From Danio rerio (Eukaryota; Chordata; Actinopteri; Cypriniformes; Danionidae), in NCBI RefSeq assembly GCF_049306965.1, contig NC_133182.1, positions 79,691,001 to 79,755,000 of the forward strand: DNA of 64,000 nucleotides, read 5' to 3'. Both the position numbers and the translations under genes were made by a program. This document shows, piece by piece, positions 53,349 to 64,000 of the stretch. The notes beneath the pieces are model-generated. The model was not told where the DNA came from. It saw only the letters and a list, made by a program, of their open reading frames with translations, and searched no databases. Every line of letters starts with the position of its first letter. The stretch's first letter is position 1.

Positions 53349-53480
53349 AGTGTTTCCCAGCTGGAAGGGCATCTGCTGTGTAAACACATGGTGGAATAGT
53401 TGGCGGTTCATTCCACTTTGGCGACCCCTAATCAATAAAGCCACTAAGCCGAAGGAAAATGAATGAATGAATGAATGAGT
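53178..53480 (+). mobile_element. DANA-type SINE with internal (TG)n
   Basis: GTTTCTGTGTGGAGTTTGCA, GGTTTCCTCCGGGTGCTCTG, a (TG)n expansion at 53307-53343, GGCGGTTCATTCCACTTTGG and a (GAAT)n tail. The tRNA-like head is missing. Confidence 0.9.
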
Positions 53481-53647
53481 AAATGAACTGCTCAAGTATC
53501 CTCTTAAGGCCCAATGTGTATTTACATGCATTTTTAATTTCTCTTTGCTTTTTGGGCTTATTAGAACATAATTAGAATAAAATATAAGTATCATCTTTTG
53601 ATATGATGTATTTTTAGAGAATAAAAAGTCACTATATGTGGACCCAT

Positions 53648-53677
53648 GGTTCGTATGTATGTATGTATGTATGTATG

Positions 53678-53706
<29 letters not shown>
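53648..53706. repeat. (GTAT)n microsatellite
   Basis: About 14 GTAT units, followed by a T-rich tract (53714-53753). Confidence 0.93.
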
Positions 53707-53708
<2 letters not shown>

Positions 53709-53835
53709 CAACAATTTTTTTTATTTTATTTTTTTTTTATTTTATTTTTTTAAAACGTATTTTAACTATCAGATACTTTAGTATTAACTATCAGATTTTG
53801 GATAGTAGTGTTTAGGACATTTCATATGCTGCAAA

Positions 53836-53922
53836 ACAGTTGCAGGATGCCACTGAATGTTTTATATTCTGTTACAGACAACCCCGGATTAATAAAGGGA
53901 CAAAAAGAAAATGACTGAATGA
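53836..53922 (+). mobile_element. DANA-type SINE tail, degenerate
   Basis: AACCCCGGATTAATAAAGGG and AAAAGAAAATGACTGAATGA mark the 3' end only. Confidence 0.65.
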
Positions 53923-54385
53923 GTATTATTTAGTATTAATAGTTTTTTTTCAGTATAGTTGTCAACCATTGCTAGTGATAATCAGATCACTGGAGAACGA
54001 CACATCTGCCACCACATCAACCACAACTACCATGATGCTGTTTGCCAATCAACACCCAGCGGAGAATAATCACACACAACACACCGCTGAAACTCCTAAT
54101 CAATGAACACCTGGATTACCTCATTTTCACACACACACACACACTGCTGAGTCTTGTTCACCTGTAACATTACCAAGCGTTTTTCCTGTCGAGCTTTGCG
54201 ATGCCTTTAGAACTGTACCATGTTTAATTGTTTATGCTGTTTGCTATTTGCATATGACCATGACCACTCTTTTAGATTACCTTCATGCTACTGTTTTGAC
54301 CATTGCCTGCCTGGCTAAGGTGTAAATGATTGCATTGTTCCCTCTGTTGTCACCCTGATAATGTTACAGTAGTATTACTATTGAT

Positions 54386-54486
54386 TGTGTGTGTGTGTGT
54401 GTGTGTGTGGTATTTGTTTTTCAGGTTTTCATTCAGACAGCTTTCATATTTTCAGTCTTTCTGTCAACAGCAGGAGTTTCTGCAGC

Positions 54487-54560
<74 letters not shown>
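54386..54560. repeat. (GT)n and (CA)n microsatellites
   Basis: A short GT run at 54387-54408 and a pure CA run of about 36 units at 54489-54560, opposite in phase and so able to pair. Confidence 0.92.
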
Positions 54561-54563
<3 letters not shown>

Positions 54564-54769
54564 CCTTTCAACAGGAAACTGAGAACAATCATACCGTATG
54601 TGTGTGTGTGGCACCGGTGCATCCCGCTGAGCTCGACGCAACAAAAAATAAAGCAGCGAGACAGAAAATGCTAAAGATTTCATTAAGACGAGCACATTTT
54701 CCCCCCCACTCTGCCTAGCGGCCCGGAGAGTCAATACATCAAACCCAGCGCAAGCACGCACGCCGGAAA

Positions 54770-55080
54770 ATATGCACGCGTTTTAAGAGGAAACTAATTA
54801 CTAGAGACTTTAATCTCCTCGCCGAGAGCTTCACCTATAACTCTGATAATCTGCTCTGTTTAATATGCTGGAAAAAAACACTTAGGAGACATCGATCATT
54901 CCCTGCGCCTCCAGGCAAGAGCCGCTGCCGCTGCCAAAACTCTCAGAACCCCAGCAAAATCACAGCCGTTCCCTCAGATGCATTGTGTGGAAATGCATGT
55001 GAGGCTGTTGGAGATGCTGGAAATGCGGATCAATTCATGCGTGCACCGCTGTACTTGTTCATACTGTAGTGTCTTGGTGC
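54770..55080. other. Unique GC-richer segment
   Basis: Non-repetitive; contains AACTAATTACTAGAGACTTT and a CAGGCAAGAGCCGCTGCCGC stretch. No open frame. Candidate conserved non-coding DNA by composition only. Confidence 0.25.
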
Positions 55081-55242
55081 CACATTAAACAACTATACTT
55101 TTATAAAAAACATATCAGTAAATTAGCAGTATTTTATGATCTCATGTTTTAATTAGAATTTTTCCTCATTTATTTCTGCTTTTGCTTTGCATTATGGGAT
55201 CTTGATCTTTCTTCCCACAGATTGTAACTCCACAGATTGGAT

Positions 55243-55343
55243 AAACTCCACACGGAAACGCCAACTGAGCCGAGCTGAGGTTCGACCCAGCGACCTTCTT
55301 GCTGTGAGTTGACAGCACTATCTACTGCGCCACTGCTTCGCCA
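55243..55343 (-). mobile_element. DANA-type SINE, tRNA-like head
   Basis: On the minus strand GCGCAGTAGATAGTGCTGTC, AACTCACAGCAAGAAGGTCG and GTTGGCGTTTCCGTGTGGAG: the 5' head and start of the body. Confidence 0.85.
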
Positions 55344-55349
55344 AAAATA

Positions 55350-55766
55350 ATTATAATAAAATACTACTACTACTACTACTAATAATAATACTAATATTAA
55401 TAATAAATAATAACATAATATAAGTTAATAATAATAATATTAATAATAATATATTAATAAAATAATGATAATAATAATAATAATAATAATATGAATAATA
55501 ATATATTAATAAAATAATAATAATAATAATAATAATAAAAAGAATAAGAATAAAAAATATAATAATAAAAATAATAGTAACAACAATAAACTAATAATAA
55601 CATAATATAAGTTAATAATGATAATAATATATTAAATTAATATTTAATAATAATAATAAAAAGAATAAGAATAATAAATATAATAATAAAAATAATACTA
55701 ACAACAATAAACTAATAATAACATAATATAAGTTAATAATGATAATAATATATTAAAATAATATTT

Positions 55767-55837
<71 letters not shown>

Positions 55838-55915
55838 TGATGATGATAATAATAATAATAAAATAACATTTAATAATAATATATTAATATAATAGTAATA
55901 ATAATAAAAACAATA

Positions 55916-55958
<43 letters not shown>

Positions 55959-56039
55959 TAAGAATAAAAATAATAAATATAATAATAAAAATAATACTAC
56001 TAACAACAATCCACTAATAATAATAAATAACACAATATA

Positions 56040-56082
<43 letters not shown>

Positions 56083-56086
56083 ATAT

Positions 56087-56134
<48 letters not shown>

Positions 56135-56165
56135 GTAATAATAATACATTATTTAATAATAATAG
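55350..56165. repeat. Very long (AAT)n-type satellite
   Basis: About 800 bp of AAT with TAC, GAT and AAC variants and recurring landmarks (CAACAATAAACTAATAATAA; CATAATATAAGTTAATAATG) at about 130 bp spacing, showing higher-order duplication. The Leu-rich frame on the minus strand is spurious. Confidence 0.95.
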
Positions 56166-56254
56166 TAATATTAATAGAAGAAGAGTTTGCAACGTCAAGT
56201 AGCCTAACGAGCTGTTTTTAATGTCTAAACATTATTAGAAGTGAATGAGAGCAG

Positions 56255-57882
56255 GGGCCTGTTTCAGAAAGGAGGTTAAGTGAAAACTCAGAGTATTTTA
56301 ACCCTGAAATGAAAGAAACTCTGGGTTTTCGGTTTCAAAATGGCAGGTTTGTTAAACTCAAGAAATCAGGGTAAGTCAAGCCTGTTTCTGAAAGAAAGGT
56401 AACTTTAACTCAGAGTCAGTTACTGTGGTAACTTACTCTGTGAATCTAACCTGGTCCGGAGCAGGTTTTATTCTCTAAACTCTGAGTTTCTGTCGGTTTC
56501 CTCCCCTTTTTTAAAGATGAAGCGTATTTCTCGCATTAGTCTTACGTTTCCACACACCTATTTTAGAGCTCATTTTGGAGATGCCCATAAAAACGATTGA
56601 TGGAAATGTCATGATTCACATAACTTTTGAAAATATGCATAATAAAACATGTGCATAACTGAGTAGGTTAAACTTTTATTTGATAAGAAAAGATGTGCAT
56701 AAACTACGAAGTGCACTTAACAAATTACAGTATGTACATTAAAAAAAAGTTTGTTAGAGATGATGATGAAAATGTGTGTGAATGGACAAACCAGCTGACT
56801 GAGCACACTGTAGAACATCTTAATTGTTGTTTTAGTCATTCTAAAATGCCTTAACTGTTTCAGTATTAGTGTATATTATTAATTACCTCCGAGCGTCTGG
56901 AGCGTGTCAAGATCTCCGCGTCTGACTTCAAATGCCCCCACGTGTTGATTGTGTCTTCTGAGGCGCAAGTATTAAATAAAAAATCATTAATGCAGCTTGT
57001 TCTACCGCAGTAAATTCTGTTTTTACTGTTGATATTTGGCGCAAGTTAATCAGGAAGTGACGATTGTGTTCTCTTTGACTCGTTGGATGAAAATGCTGCT
57101 TTATTCACATCTTTTAGGCGTTATTCCAGTTTTGTACAAATTTATGTAAGCCTGTATTTTGATGGAAACATAGCTATTGCCTACATTTTATGTCACACAC
57201 AGAACAAAGTCACGTACAAGGCTTGTCCTTTTTTTCCATAAATATTTAGCTTAACCTTCGACATGTACTGTTACTAGATTAATGGGATTATTATTCTGTC
57301 TAAAAATTATTTTTAGCACTGCTTAGGTTCTTAATGTTATATCAACCTCTATCACTTGATCAATAAAAAGGCAGACACACAAGTGCACTGTTAAATCTAT
57401 TAAAACTGATAAACGTGTATAAAAGTTTAGAAAAAAGTATAAACGTCACACATTATATTACTTATTTTATTATACTTAAATGTTTAAATAATTTAAATAA
57501 AAAATTACGCATTAACTTGAGCAGCTGTTTTCCCAGGCTAACTGTCTCTGTTTCACTGATGGTTGCTTCTTTTTAAATATATACACTCATATTTGCTAAA
57601 ACTTTGCATGAGCAGATCAAGTTCAGCTGGAAAAAGAAATGGTGATCTCTTTTTTTTAGATGTTGCCATGGTCACTCATAATATCTGCGCTCCATTGATA
57701 ATGCCTTTTTATAGTCACGGTGTGCGCGCTTAACTCTGAGTTGGTCTACTCAAAGTTGATTGACCCAACTCAGATCAGCTATTCTGAAACCGAAAACTCT
57801 GACTTTTTAATCTCTCGGTAAATCAACTCAGAGTTCAAGTTTAAACTCCGAGTTGTTTGAACCTCCTTACTGAAACAGGCCC
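56255..57882. mobile_element. Non-autonomous DNA transposon, 1.6 kb, long imperfect TIRs
   Basis: Both ends read GGGCCTGTTTCAGNAAGGAG into the element, and further inverted motifs (AACTCAGAGTT-like; TTTCGGTTTCAAAAT against CTATTCTGAAACCGAAAA) extend the pairing over roughly 250 bp. A 3 bp CAG duplication flanks it (56252-56254 and 57883-57885). No transposase frame seen. PIF/Harbinger- or ISL2EU-like by end sequence, not certain. Confidence 0.82.
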
Positions 57883-57974
57883 CAGAAGTCTAGAGTCTGC
57901 TCATATGTCAACAATACAACCCATCCTGTAGAGTTTTGGAGTCACACTAAACAACCGTACTACGCTTTAAAAAT

Positions 57975-58036
57975 ACTCAAACCGGTGACCTTCTTGCTGG
58001 GAGGTCACAGTGCTAACCACTGAGCCACGGTGACAC
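57975..58036 (-). mobile_element. SINE tRNA-like head fragment
   Basis: On the minus strand GTCACCGTGGCTCAGTGGTT and CTCCCAGCAAGAAGGTCACC; head only. Confidence 0.7.
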
Positions 58037-58217
58037 ATTTAGTTTTTCAGTTAAAATGATGTAAAACATTGAATAAAAAACTGCACATTTCAAAGCTCTT
58101 CATGGACTGTTTAATAGATATTTCTACTGTGTAGCATATAGCAGCCCATATAGTATAGCATACCGCTTTCTGCTCCGAATCATGGCTTATATTTCCAACA
58201 ATAGCAGCAGATGGAAA

Positions 58218-58424
58218 CACACACACACACACACACACACACTGAGCGTGCCCTGGTTAATTGATAGAGAGTGTGTTGCATCTGTCTGAAGATGTGGATG
58301 TTTCTCCATGTGATGCTCCTCACCCTTCCATCTGTCAGGTTAACATGGTCATTACTTTCCTCTCCGAGACACAAGCTGCTGAAACACTTTCCCAAATGAA
58401 GTGATTTGACACCGTCCTCTGACA

Positions 58425-58455
<31 letters not shown>
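58218..58455. repeat. Two (CA)n microsatellites flanking unique sequence
   Basis: Pure CA runs at 58218-58243 and 58426-58455, with 180 bp of non-repetitive sequence between. Confidence 0.9.
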
Positions 58456-58458
<3 letters not shown>

Positions 58459-58494
58459 CATGATCAATTGTAGGATGAATGCACTGATCAAAAG

Positions 58495-58625
58495 TAAAAA
58501 AAAAAAAAAAAACTGTTGCTGTAGTTACTTCTGTTCTTGCTGCTGTTGTTATTGATGATGTTGCTGTTGCTGTTCTTGTTGCTTCTGTCGCTGTTGTTTA
58601 TTGCTGTTGTTGCAATTGTTTGTAG

Positions 58626-58668
<43 letters not shown>

Positions 58669-58672
58669 GGTG
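58495..58672. repeat. Poly-A and (TTG)n satellite
   Basis: A poly-A run at 58496-58512, then TTGCTG-rich sequence becoming a pure (TTG)n of about 15 units. Confidence 0.9.
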
Positions 58673-58813
58673 TTTAGATGCCTCCAATCATCTTAAACAA
58701 ATAAACACACATCAGGCTGAAGCAAAAAAAGAGTAGGGCTTGATTTTTTTTATTTTATTTTTTTTTAATTAAGAGTGCTGAGTATTTATTTCAAGTCACA
58801 CAAGCTAAAACTG

Positions 58814-58814
<1 letters not shown>

Positions 58815-58851
<37 letters not shown>

Positions 58852-59117
58852 AAGACAAAAACATAGACTCTCTCTCTAACACAATTACAAACTCACTCAA
58901 GTCACACACACACACTCACAAACACTCACTCTCTTACACACACACACTTACACTCTTCTCTCTCTCTCTCTCTCACTCACACACACACACACACTGACAC
59001 ACTAACTCTTACACACCCTCTCACAAACATTCTCACACACACACACACACAGTCTCTAATGAGTTTCAGCGGCTATTTATCAACTTCAGCCAAGAGTTTC
59101 CTTATTAAATTTCTGGT

Positions 59118-59145
<28 letters not shown>
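58815..59145. repeat. CA/CT-rich satellites
   Basis: (CA)n at 58816-58849, (CT)n at 58955-58973, mixed CACTCA tracts, and (GT)n at 59118-59143. Confidence 0.88.
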
Positions 59146-59148
<3 letters not shown>

Positions 59149-59322
59149 GAGTGAGTGAAGCTCCAAGCTGATAAGAGCCACTATCAGAGTGAGCCGGCAG
59201 AGGGGATTGTGGGTAATAGCGGTGTGGTGGTCAGCGGTGCCGGCTTCTCCTGCTGCCATGGCTAGATTTCACAACAGGGAAAACCCCAAAGAAAGAAAAT
59301 AAAGTAAAATAAACCCTGCAGC

Positions 59323-59325
<3 letters not shown>

Positions 59326-59367
<42 letters not shown>

Positions 59368-59476
59368 CAGAGCGCAGTTATTAGTTCTTTCTATAACCTT
59401 CATGCTGCTCTGTGCTGACTGTAACACTCAAACTGTGAGGAGGAAGTTGAGGGATATTAAAAGTCATTTAAAAAAA

Positions 59477-59511
<35 letters not shown>
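59326..59511. repeat. Two (CA)n microsatellites
   Basis: CA runs at 59327-59366 and 59478-59511. Confidence 0.92.
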
Positions 59512-59512
<1 letters not shown>

Positions 59513-59530
59513 TTTCAATTGTATTTATCT

Positions 59531-59886
59531 AGGTGGCACGGTGGCTCAGTGGTGTCTCACTGTAGCCTCACAGCAAGAAAGTCTCTGGTTCGAGTCCTGG
59601 CTGGGTCAGTAGGTGTTTCTGTGTGGAGTTTGCATATTCTCCCTGTGTTGGCGTATGTTTCCTCCGGGTGCTTCGGTTCCCCCCCACAGACCAAACGCAT
59701 GCGCTATAGGGGAGCTCATGAGATACATTGGCCATAGTGTGTGTGTGAGTGTGTATGGGTGTTTCCTAGTTCTGGGTTGCAGCTGGAAGGGTATCCTCTG
59801 TGTGAAAAATATGCTGGAATAGTTGGTGGTTCATTCCTCTGTGGCGACCCCTGATATAAACCGAAGGAAAATGTATGGATGAATGT
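59531..59886 (+). mobile_element. DANA-type SINE, essentially full length
   Basis: Head AGGTGGCACGGTGGCTCAGT with CTGGTTCGAGTCCTGGCTGG (B-box-like), body GTGTGGAGTTTGCATATTCT and TTTCCTCCGGGTGCTTCGGT, tail GGTTCATTCCTCTGTGGCGA and CCGAAGGAAAATG. The only copy here with both head and tail. Confidence 0.93.
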
Positions 59887-60289
59887 AATGTACATACTTC
59901 ACATTCTTCTTTACTTAGTAGGGTTAAGGTTAGGGCTAGGGTTAGATCGTTTTACTCATCAAAATCTGAGCTTATCTTTTAAAAATTGAACATCTATTAA
60001 ATGATCAAATGTTAAGGGTTAAATTTGTCTATTGCCCTTCACTGCTTTAAATCTTGTCTACAGGTTTTGCGAGGGACTCTTGATAAAGCAGTTGGTTCTG
60101 TTGGATTTTGTCTCTGTGGTGAGAGTTTGGACTGGTTGGATTACTCCAAACAGCAGAGACGTTATGAGTTTTCCATTGTTGTGCGGGATGAAAGCGACGT
60201 TAGCGTGGCGTCTGCCGTTGTGAGGCCTCGTGCTCTGATTAAATTGGCAAACATTTGGCAGAACATTACAACACCTCGATTATTGTGTT

Positions 60290-60490
60290 TTCTCATTAAA
60301 CACAATCTCACTCCAGGCCTGATTACTATCATCTAGTAAACATATGCTAATTAATGAATGTCTGTTCATGCCCCGCTGGAGCGCTCGCTTCCTTAAGGAA
60401 ATGAATTTCAGGAGTCGACAGAAACAAACAGAGCTGAAGAGCCTCAGCGGGGTCAGAGGTCACCAACACGCAGCCGTCACTCACCCGTAT
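60290..60490. other. Unique segment, candidate non-coding element
   Basis: GGCCTGATTACTATCATC and ATATGCTAATTAATGAATGT in a repeat-free stretch with higher G+C downstream. No open frame or splice pattern supported. Confidence 0.22.
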
Positions 60491-60788
60491 AAGAGTGAGG
60501 CGACGTTTACATCACAGCATTTGCAAAAAATATATTCAGTTATTTTTTGATTCTCAACGTCTTCCTTATAAACGTGCTGCAAGATTTTCATCAGGATCTG
60601 ATTTGTACATGTTTATATTTTAGTGCATGACTAATGATCGCTAAATCATTTCATTTTATGCTAAAAGAAAATTATAGCTATTTTTATGCAAATAGTATGA
60701 TACAGACATTTTTATCTTGGACTATGATGATTGAATGAATAAAAGTTAAATAAATAAGTAAAATCATTGTTATAAAAACACGTTTAGT

Positions 60789-61217
60789 CACTGTTACTCT
60801 CAACTCTGTTATCGCCAGCTCTGTTACTGTCTGCTGTTACTCTCAACTCCATTATCGCCAACTGTTACCGTCAACTCTGTTATTATCAACTGTCACAATC
60901 AACTCTATTATCGCCAACTGTTAACGTCAACTTTGTTACCGTCAACTCTGTAATTGTCAACCATGTTATCATCATCATCTCCATTAAAGTCAACTCGGTT
61001 ACCGTCAACTGTTACCGTCACCTCTGTTATCGTCAACCTTGTTTCCCAAAACTCCTTTATTGTCAACTCTGTTATCAACTGCTACTATCAACTTTGTTAT
61101 CGCCAACTGTTACCGTCAACTTTGTTACCCTAAACTCCATTACTGTCAACTCTGTTATCGCCAACTGTGACCATCAACAGTATTGTCGTCAACTCTGTTA
61201 TCGTCAACTGTTACTGT

Positions 61218-61296
<79 letters not shown>

Positions 61297-61475
61297 TAAT
61301 TATAATAATTATTGTCAACTCTATTACTGTCAACTGTTACCGTCAACTCCGTTATCGTCAACCTCATCACCCTAAACTCTATCATTGCCAACTCTTTTAT
61401 CATCGACTGTTACAGTTTACTTTTAAATGTTACCGTCAAATGTTATCGTCAACTGTTACCATTATTTCTGTTACC
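60789..61475. repeat. CAACTSTGTTAYCG minisatellite, part 1
   Basis: Dozens of imperfect units such as GTCAACTCTGTTATCGCCAA and CTGTTACCGTCAACT (basic length 9 and 15 bp). A 67 bp (AT)n is embedded at 61226-61292. Continues after the inserted element at 61881. Confidence 0.92.
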
Positions 61476-61880
61476 GTCAGCTTTATCGTTGCCTTCGTGT
61501 GCTTTTACCCACGAGGGGAGTGGGCGGGACTGCGACCGGCGCCTCCATGGCTGCAGGACTAGTTGGCTGCCCGCACTCATTGGGTTGTATCCATATCCCC
61601 TGTTCCCATCCCCTGTGTCAATGTTGTGTCTTGCCGGTGTGCTCATGCTAGTGGGCTGTTCTGTTTTTTTTTTACCTGTTCTCACTTTGCTCTTATCAAG
61701 AGCAAGGTTAGAGGGTTTTTTTAGCCGAACTCTCCAGATGTATCTTGCTTCCCTTTCTAAAAGCTACCTCCTGTGACCTGTCTTCCCCTGAAAATTGTGA
61801 TGTTTGTGAATGGTCGAGGGGGTTTAATTTCACTATATGGAAGTGTATGTGACAAATAAGGCCTGATTTGATTTGATTTG
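61476..61880 (+). mobile_element. Retroposon 3' end inserted in the minisatellite
   Basis: Unrelated sequence interrupting the repeat, ending GTGTATGTGACAAATAAGGC and then (TTGAT)n, the L2-type tail form. No intact frame. Resembles the 3' UTR of a LINE or a SINE sharing it. Confidence 0.6.
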
Positions 61881-62045
61881 AACTGTTATCGTTAACTTTT
61901 ACCATCAACCTTTATTATTGTCAGCTCCGTTATAGTCATCTCTGTTACTGTCAACTCTGTTATCATTATCCTCCACTTTATCTTCAACTCTATTTTCTTC
62001 AAAGGTGTTACCCTCAACTTTGTCACCGTTAACTCTGTTAAAATT
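61881..62045. repeat. CAACTSTGTTAYCG minisatellite, part 2
   Basis: The same units resume (TCTGTTACTGTCAACTCTGT) and fade by about 62045. Confidence 0.88.
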
Positions 62046-62049
62046 AGTG

Positions 62050-63100
62050 AATAATGTTATAATCAGATGTTCCCCATCACATTTATGCATTTTGCATTAT
62101 TTTACATCATTATAGGATTCACATATTTATCTTTTGTATACATTTTCATAAATTCAAGTCCATAACACGAACCTATCGCGTTTGACTCTGCCATCAGCAA
62201 GACTCAAGAGGATCAAACGTGTCTCCAATTTGCACGTCAGACAGAAAATTGAGACTGAAAACTTTCTCATTTCACAGAGAAAAGATCAATTAGACACTGG
62301 GAGATGTGAGGAGACATTTAAATGGAGTCTAATATGTTTCCATGTCCGCTGTCATGATAATGTTGTGTCATTTCAATCTCACATTCACGCCAGAGATGTC
62401 GAAGATTGCAGGTTGTCAGGCTGACAGAGTCTCTCTTTCTCTCTGAATGAATTTATTTATTAATTTCTCTCCGCTGACGTGGACTCGGCCTTCTGTGACT
62501 TGCAGCTCAATGCGTTGTTGGGATTTTTTCTTCTCTGCGAGTTTGTTTTTCCGCAACATAATGAGCGTCCCCGGAGCTGAATAGAGGGCTGGAATTCGGT
62601 AATCCCCAAACACAATTTTGCTTCCAAACTCCGAAAATGTGTTCGCTCTCATTTTTTTGAAGATAATTAATAGGAAACTGTAGCCTGGTGGTCTGGTGTT
62701 TTTGTTAATCCGTGTCTCTCGGCCGTCTTTGAAGCTCTCAGACGGACGTTCTGCCTCGCTTCTGTTAAACTGGTTTTGTTGAAATTAATGGTTTTCTGTA
62801 CGCTGCTAATTTGCTCACCTATTCATGTAAAATGCTCTTTGTTTGAAAGCTTTGAAAGTAAATGTGCTGCTTCAAACGCTGCATAAATGGTAAAGTTTTG
62901 TGGGTTCTCCTCTGAGACAAAACTTTTAGCTCACTGGCGTTTGGATGTGTTTATTTGCTTAGGGTTTACTTTAGACTGCTGCAGATCCAGCTTCAAAATG
63001 TATATTACTATTTAATGTAGTTTATTGGTCCTGAAGTCACTGTCAACTCTCAACAAGTTTCGATAAAATGTAACATTTTAAATTGAATGAACAAACAAAT
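62050..63100. other. Unique sequence, no gene recognised
   Basis: Mostly repeat-free, with moderate G+C around 62450-62780 (CTCTCCGCTGACGTGGACTC). Possible conserved non-coding DNA or intron of a gene outside the window. Confidence 0.3.
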
Positions 63101-63103
63101 GAA

Positions 63104-63140
63104 GACATGAATGAATGAATGAATGAATGAATCAATGAGT
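63104..63140. repeat. (GAAT)n microsatellite
   Basis: GAATGAATGAATGAATGAAT run just before LINE-derived sequence; the same motif follows it at 63580-63605. Confidence 0.85.
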
Positions 63141-63580
63141 GGCAACAGTAATGCAGTCGATGCACCGGTCTGTTGTGGTGAAGAAGGAACTGCACCGAAA
63201 GGCAAACCTCTCGATTTAACAGTCAATCTACATTCCTTCTCTCATCTATGGTCATGAGCTTTGGGTCATGACTGATAGGACTAGATCCCAGATACAATCG
63301 GCCAAAAGTCCAAAGTCATCCAAAGTCAGCTGAGGTGAATCGGGCATTGTTTCGGATGCCTCCTGGATGCCTACCTAGGGAGGTGTTCCAGGCATGTCCC
63401 ACCAGGAGGAGGCCTCGGGGAAGACCCAGGACACGCTGGAGGGATTATGTATCTCGGTTGGCCTGAGAATGTCTTTGGGTCCCCCTGGGAGAAGCAGGCA
63501 GAAGTGTCTAAGGAGAGAGAAGTCTGGGGTTCTCTCCTAAGATTGCTGCCTCCGCGACACTGCCCTGAAAGATGGTAGAG
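63141..63580 (+). mobile_element. LINE ORF2 C-terminal fragment, decayed
   Basis: Translates in pieces to LIYGHELWVMTDRTRSQIQ, then RMPPGCLPREVFQACP and RRRPRGRPRTRWRDYVSRLA, the conserved end of a fish LINE reverse-transcriptase polyprotein (L2/CR1-type by memory). Several stops and frame changes; rearranged at its left end. Confidence 0.82.
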
Positions 63581-63599
63581 AATGAATGAATGAATGACT

Positions 63600-63752
63600 G
63601 AATGAACTAGGATCCGCTGCTCCTCCACATCCAGAGAAGTCAGCTGAGGTGAAGTCGGATACCTCCTGGATGCCTACCTAGGGAGGTGTTCCAGACATGT
63701 CCCACTGAGAGGAGACCTCAAGGAAAGCCCAGGTCATGCTGGAAGGACTATG
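63600..63752 (+). mobile_element. Second partial copy of the same LINE fragment
   Basis: PPGCLPREVFQTCPTERRPQ and GKPRSCWKDY appear again, about 290 bp after the first copy, with separate changes. Confidence 0.75.
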
Positions 63753-64000
63753 GCTGTTTCTCAATATGCGTTCTTCTGTGATCTTGCGTCCTCGTTCTTG
63801 TGTAACATCATCATCATCATCAACTGCTAAAGTTCAGTTCCAAAACTCAATTTCGCAAGAATGATGGATAATGGAGGACAAGTTCTCAGATGTGCTCTTG
63901 ATATCGAGTGTGCAACGATGCAGACTTGAGTGTAAAACTTGCTCGAAGTCTTGCGATTGAATAAAGGATGTGGGAAGCGCAGCATTTAATATAGACTTCT
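63753..64000. other. Unassigned sequence to the window end
   Basis: TGGCTGTTTCTCAATATGCG followed by GTTCTTCTGTGATCTTGCGTC may be a DNA-transposon end running out of the window. Nothing firmer. Confidence 0.25.

Noticed and set aside
55884-56198. 104-codon Leu-rich frame
   Set aside because: Translation of (AAT)n repeat; no start context or motif.

Overview
The window reads as teleost genomic DNA and most likely zebrafish (Danio rerio). Reasons: DANA-type tRNA-derived SINEs recur throughout, long (CA)n, (AT)n, (GATA)n and (AAT)n microsatellites are abundant, several non-autonomous DNA transposons of zebrafish type are present, and spliced vertebrate genes (a TRIM gene and caap1) sit beside replication-dependent histone genes. 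The species call rests on memory of these repeats, not on a search.

Layout. 0.7-6.1 kb: a piggyBac DNA transposon whose two-exon transposase (minus strand, 644 aa) has an open frame and all catalytic Asp residues, between candidate TTAA-flanked ends. 6.8-17.0 kb: seven histone genes on the plus strand (H3, H2B, H1, H2A, H3, H4, H2B). 17.9-25.5 kb: a minus-strand TRIM gene (RING, two B-boxes, coiled coil) that can be followed through six coding exons. By splice phase it ends in a long Asp/Glu tail instead of a PRY-SPRY domain. 25.8 kb: an isolated first exon on the plus strand. 27.5-32.5 kb: caap1 (minus strand, six coding exons, 293 aa), with a 1.2 kb compound CA-rich satellite in its last intron. 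34.1-44.8 kb: seven histone genes on the minus strand (in transcription order H2A, H3, H4, H2B, H1, H2A, H3). 46.4-48.1 kb: H4 and H2B on the plus strand. 48.1-64 kb: no gene recognised; hAT and MITE-type elements, SINEs, LINE 3' ends, very long microsatellites, a CAACTSTGTTAYCG-type minisatellite and a few unique stretches that could be conserved non-coding DNA.

All sixteen histone genes are intronless and each is followed by an SLBP-type stem-loop, so they are cell-cycle-regulated genes supplying nucleosome core and linker proteins in S phase. The repeating unit is H4-H2B-H1-H2A-H3, all on one strand, which is the order I recall for the rainbow trout cluster. Two such arrays face each other across the TRIM/caap1 island, and a further inverted H4-H2B pair lies at the right edge. 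The arms 39.7-41.4 and 46.4-48.1 kb are near-identical in their non-coding spacer yet diverge outside the H4 and H2B coding regions, which suggests recent inverted duplication or gene conversion anchored in coding sequence. All splice joins and identities were made by eye.
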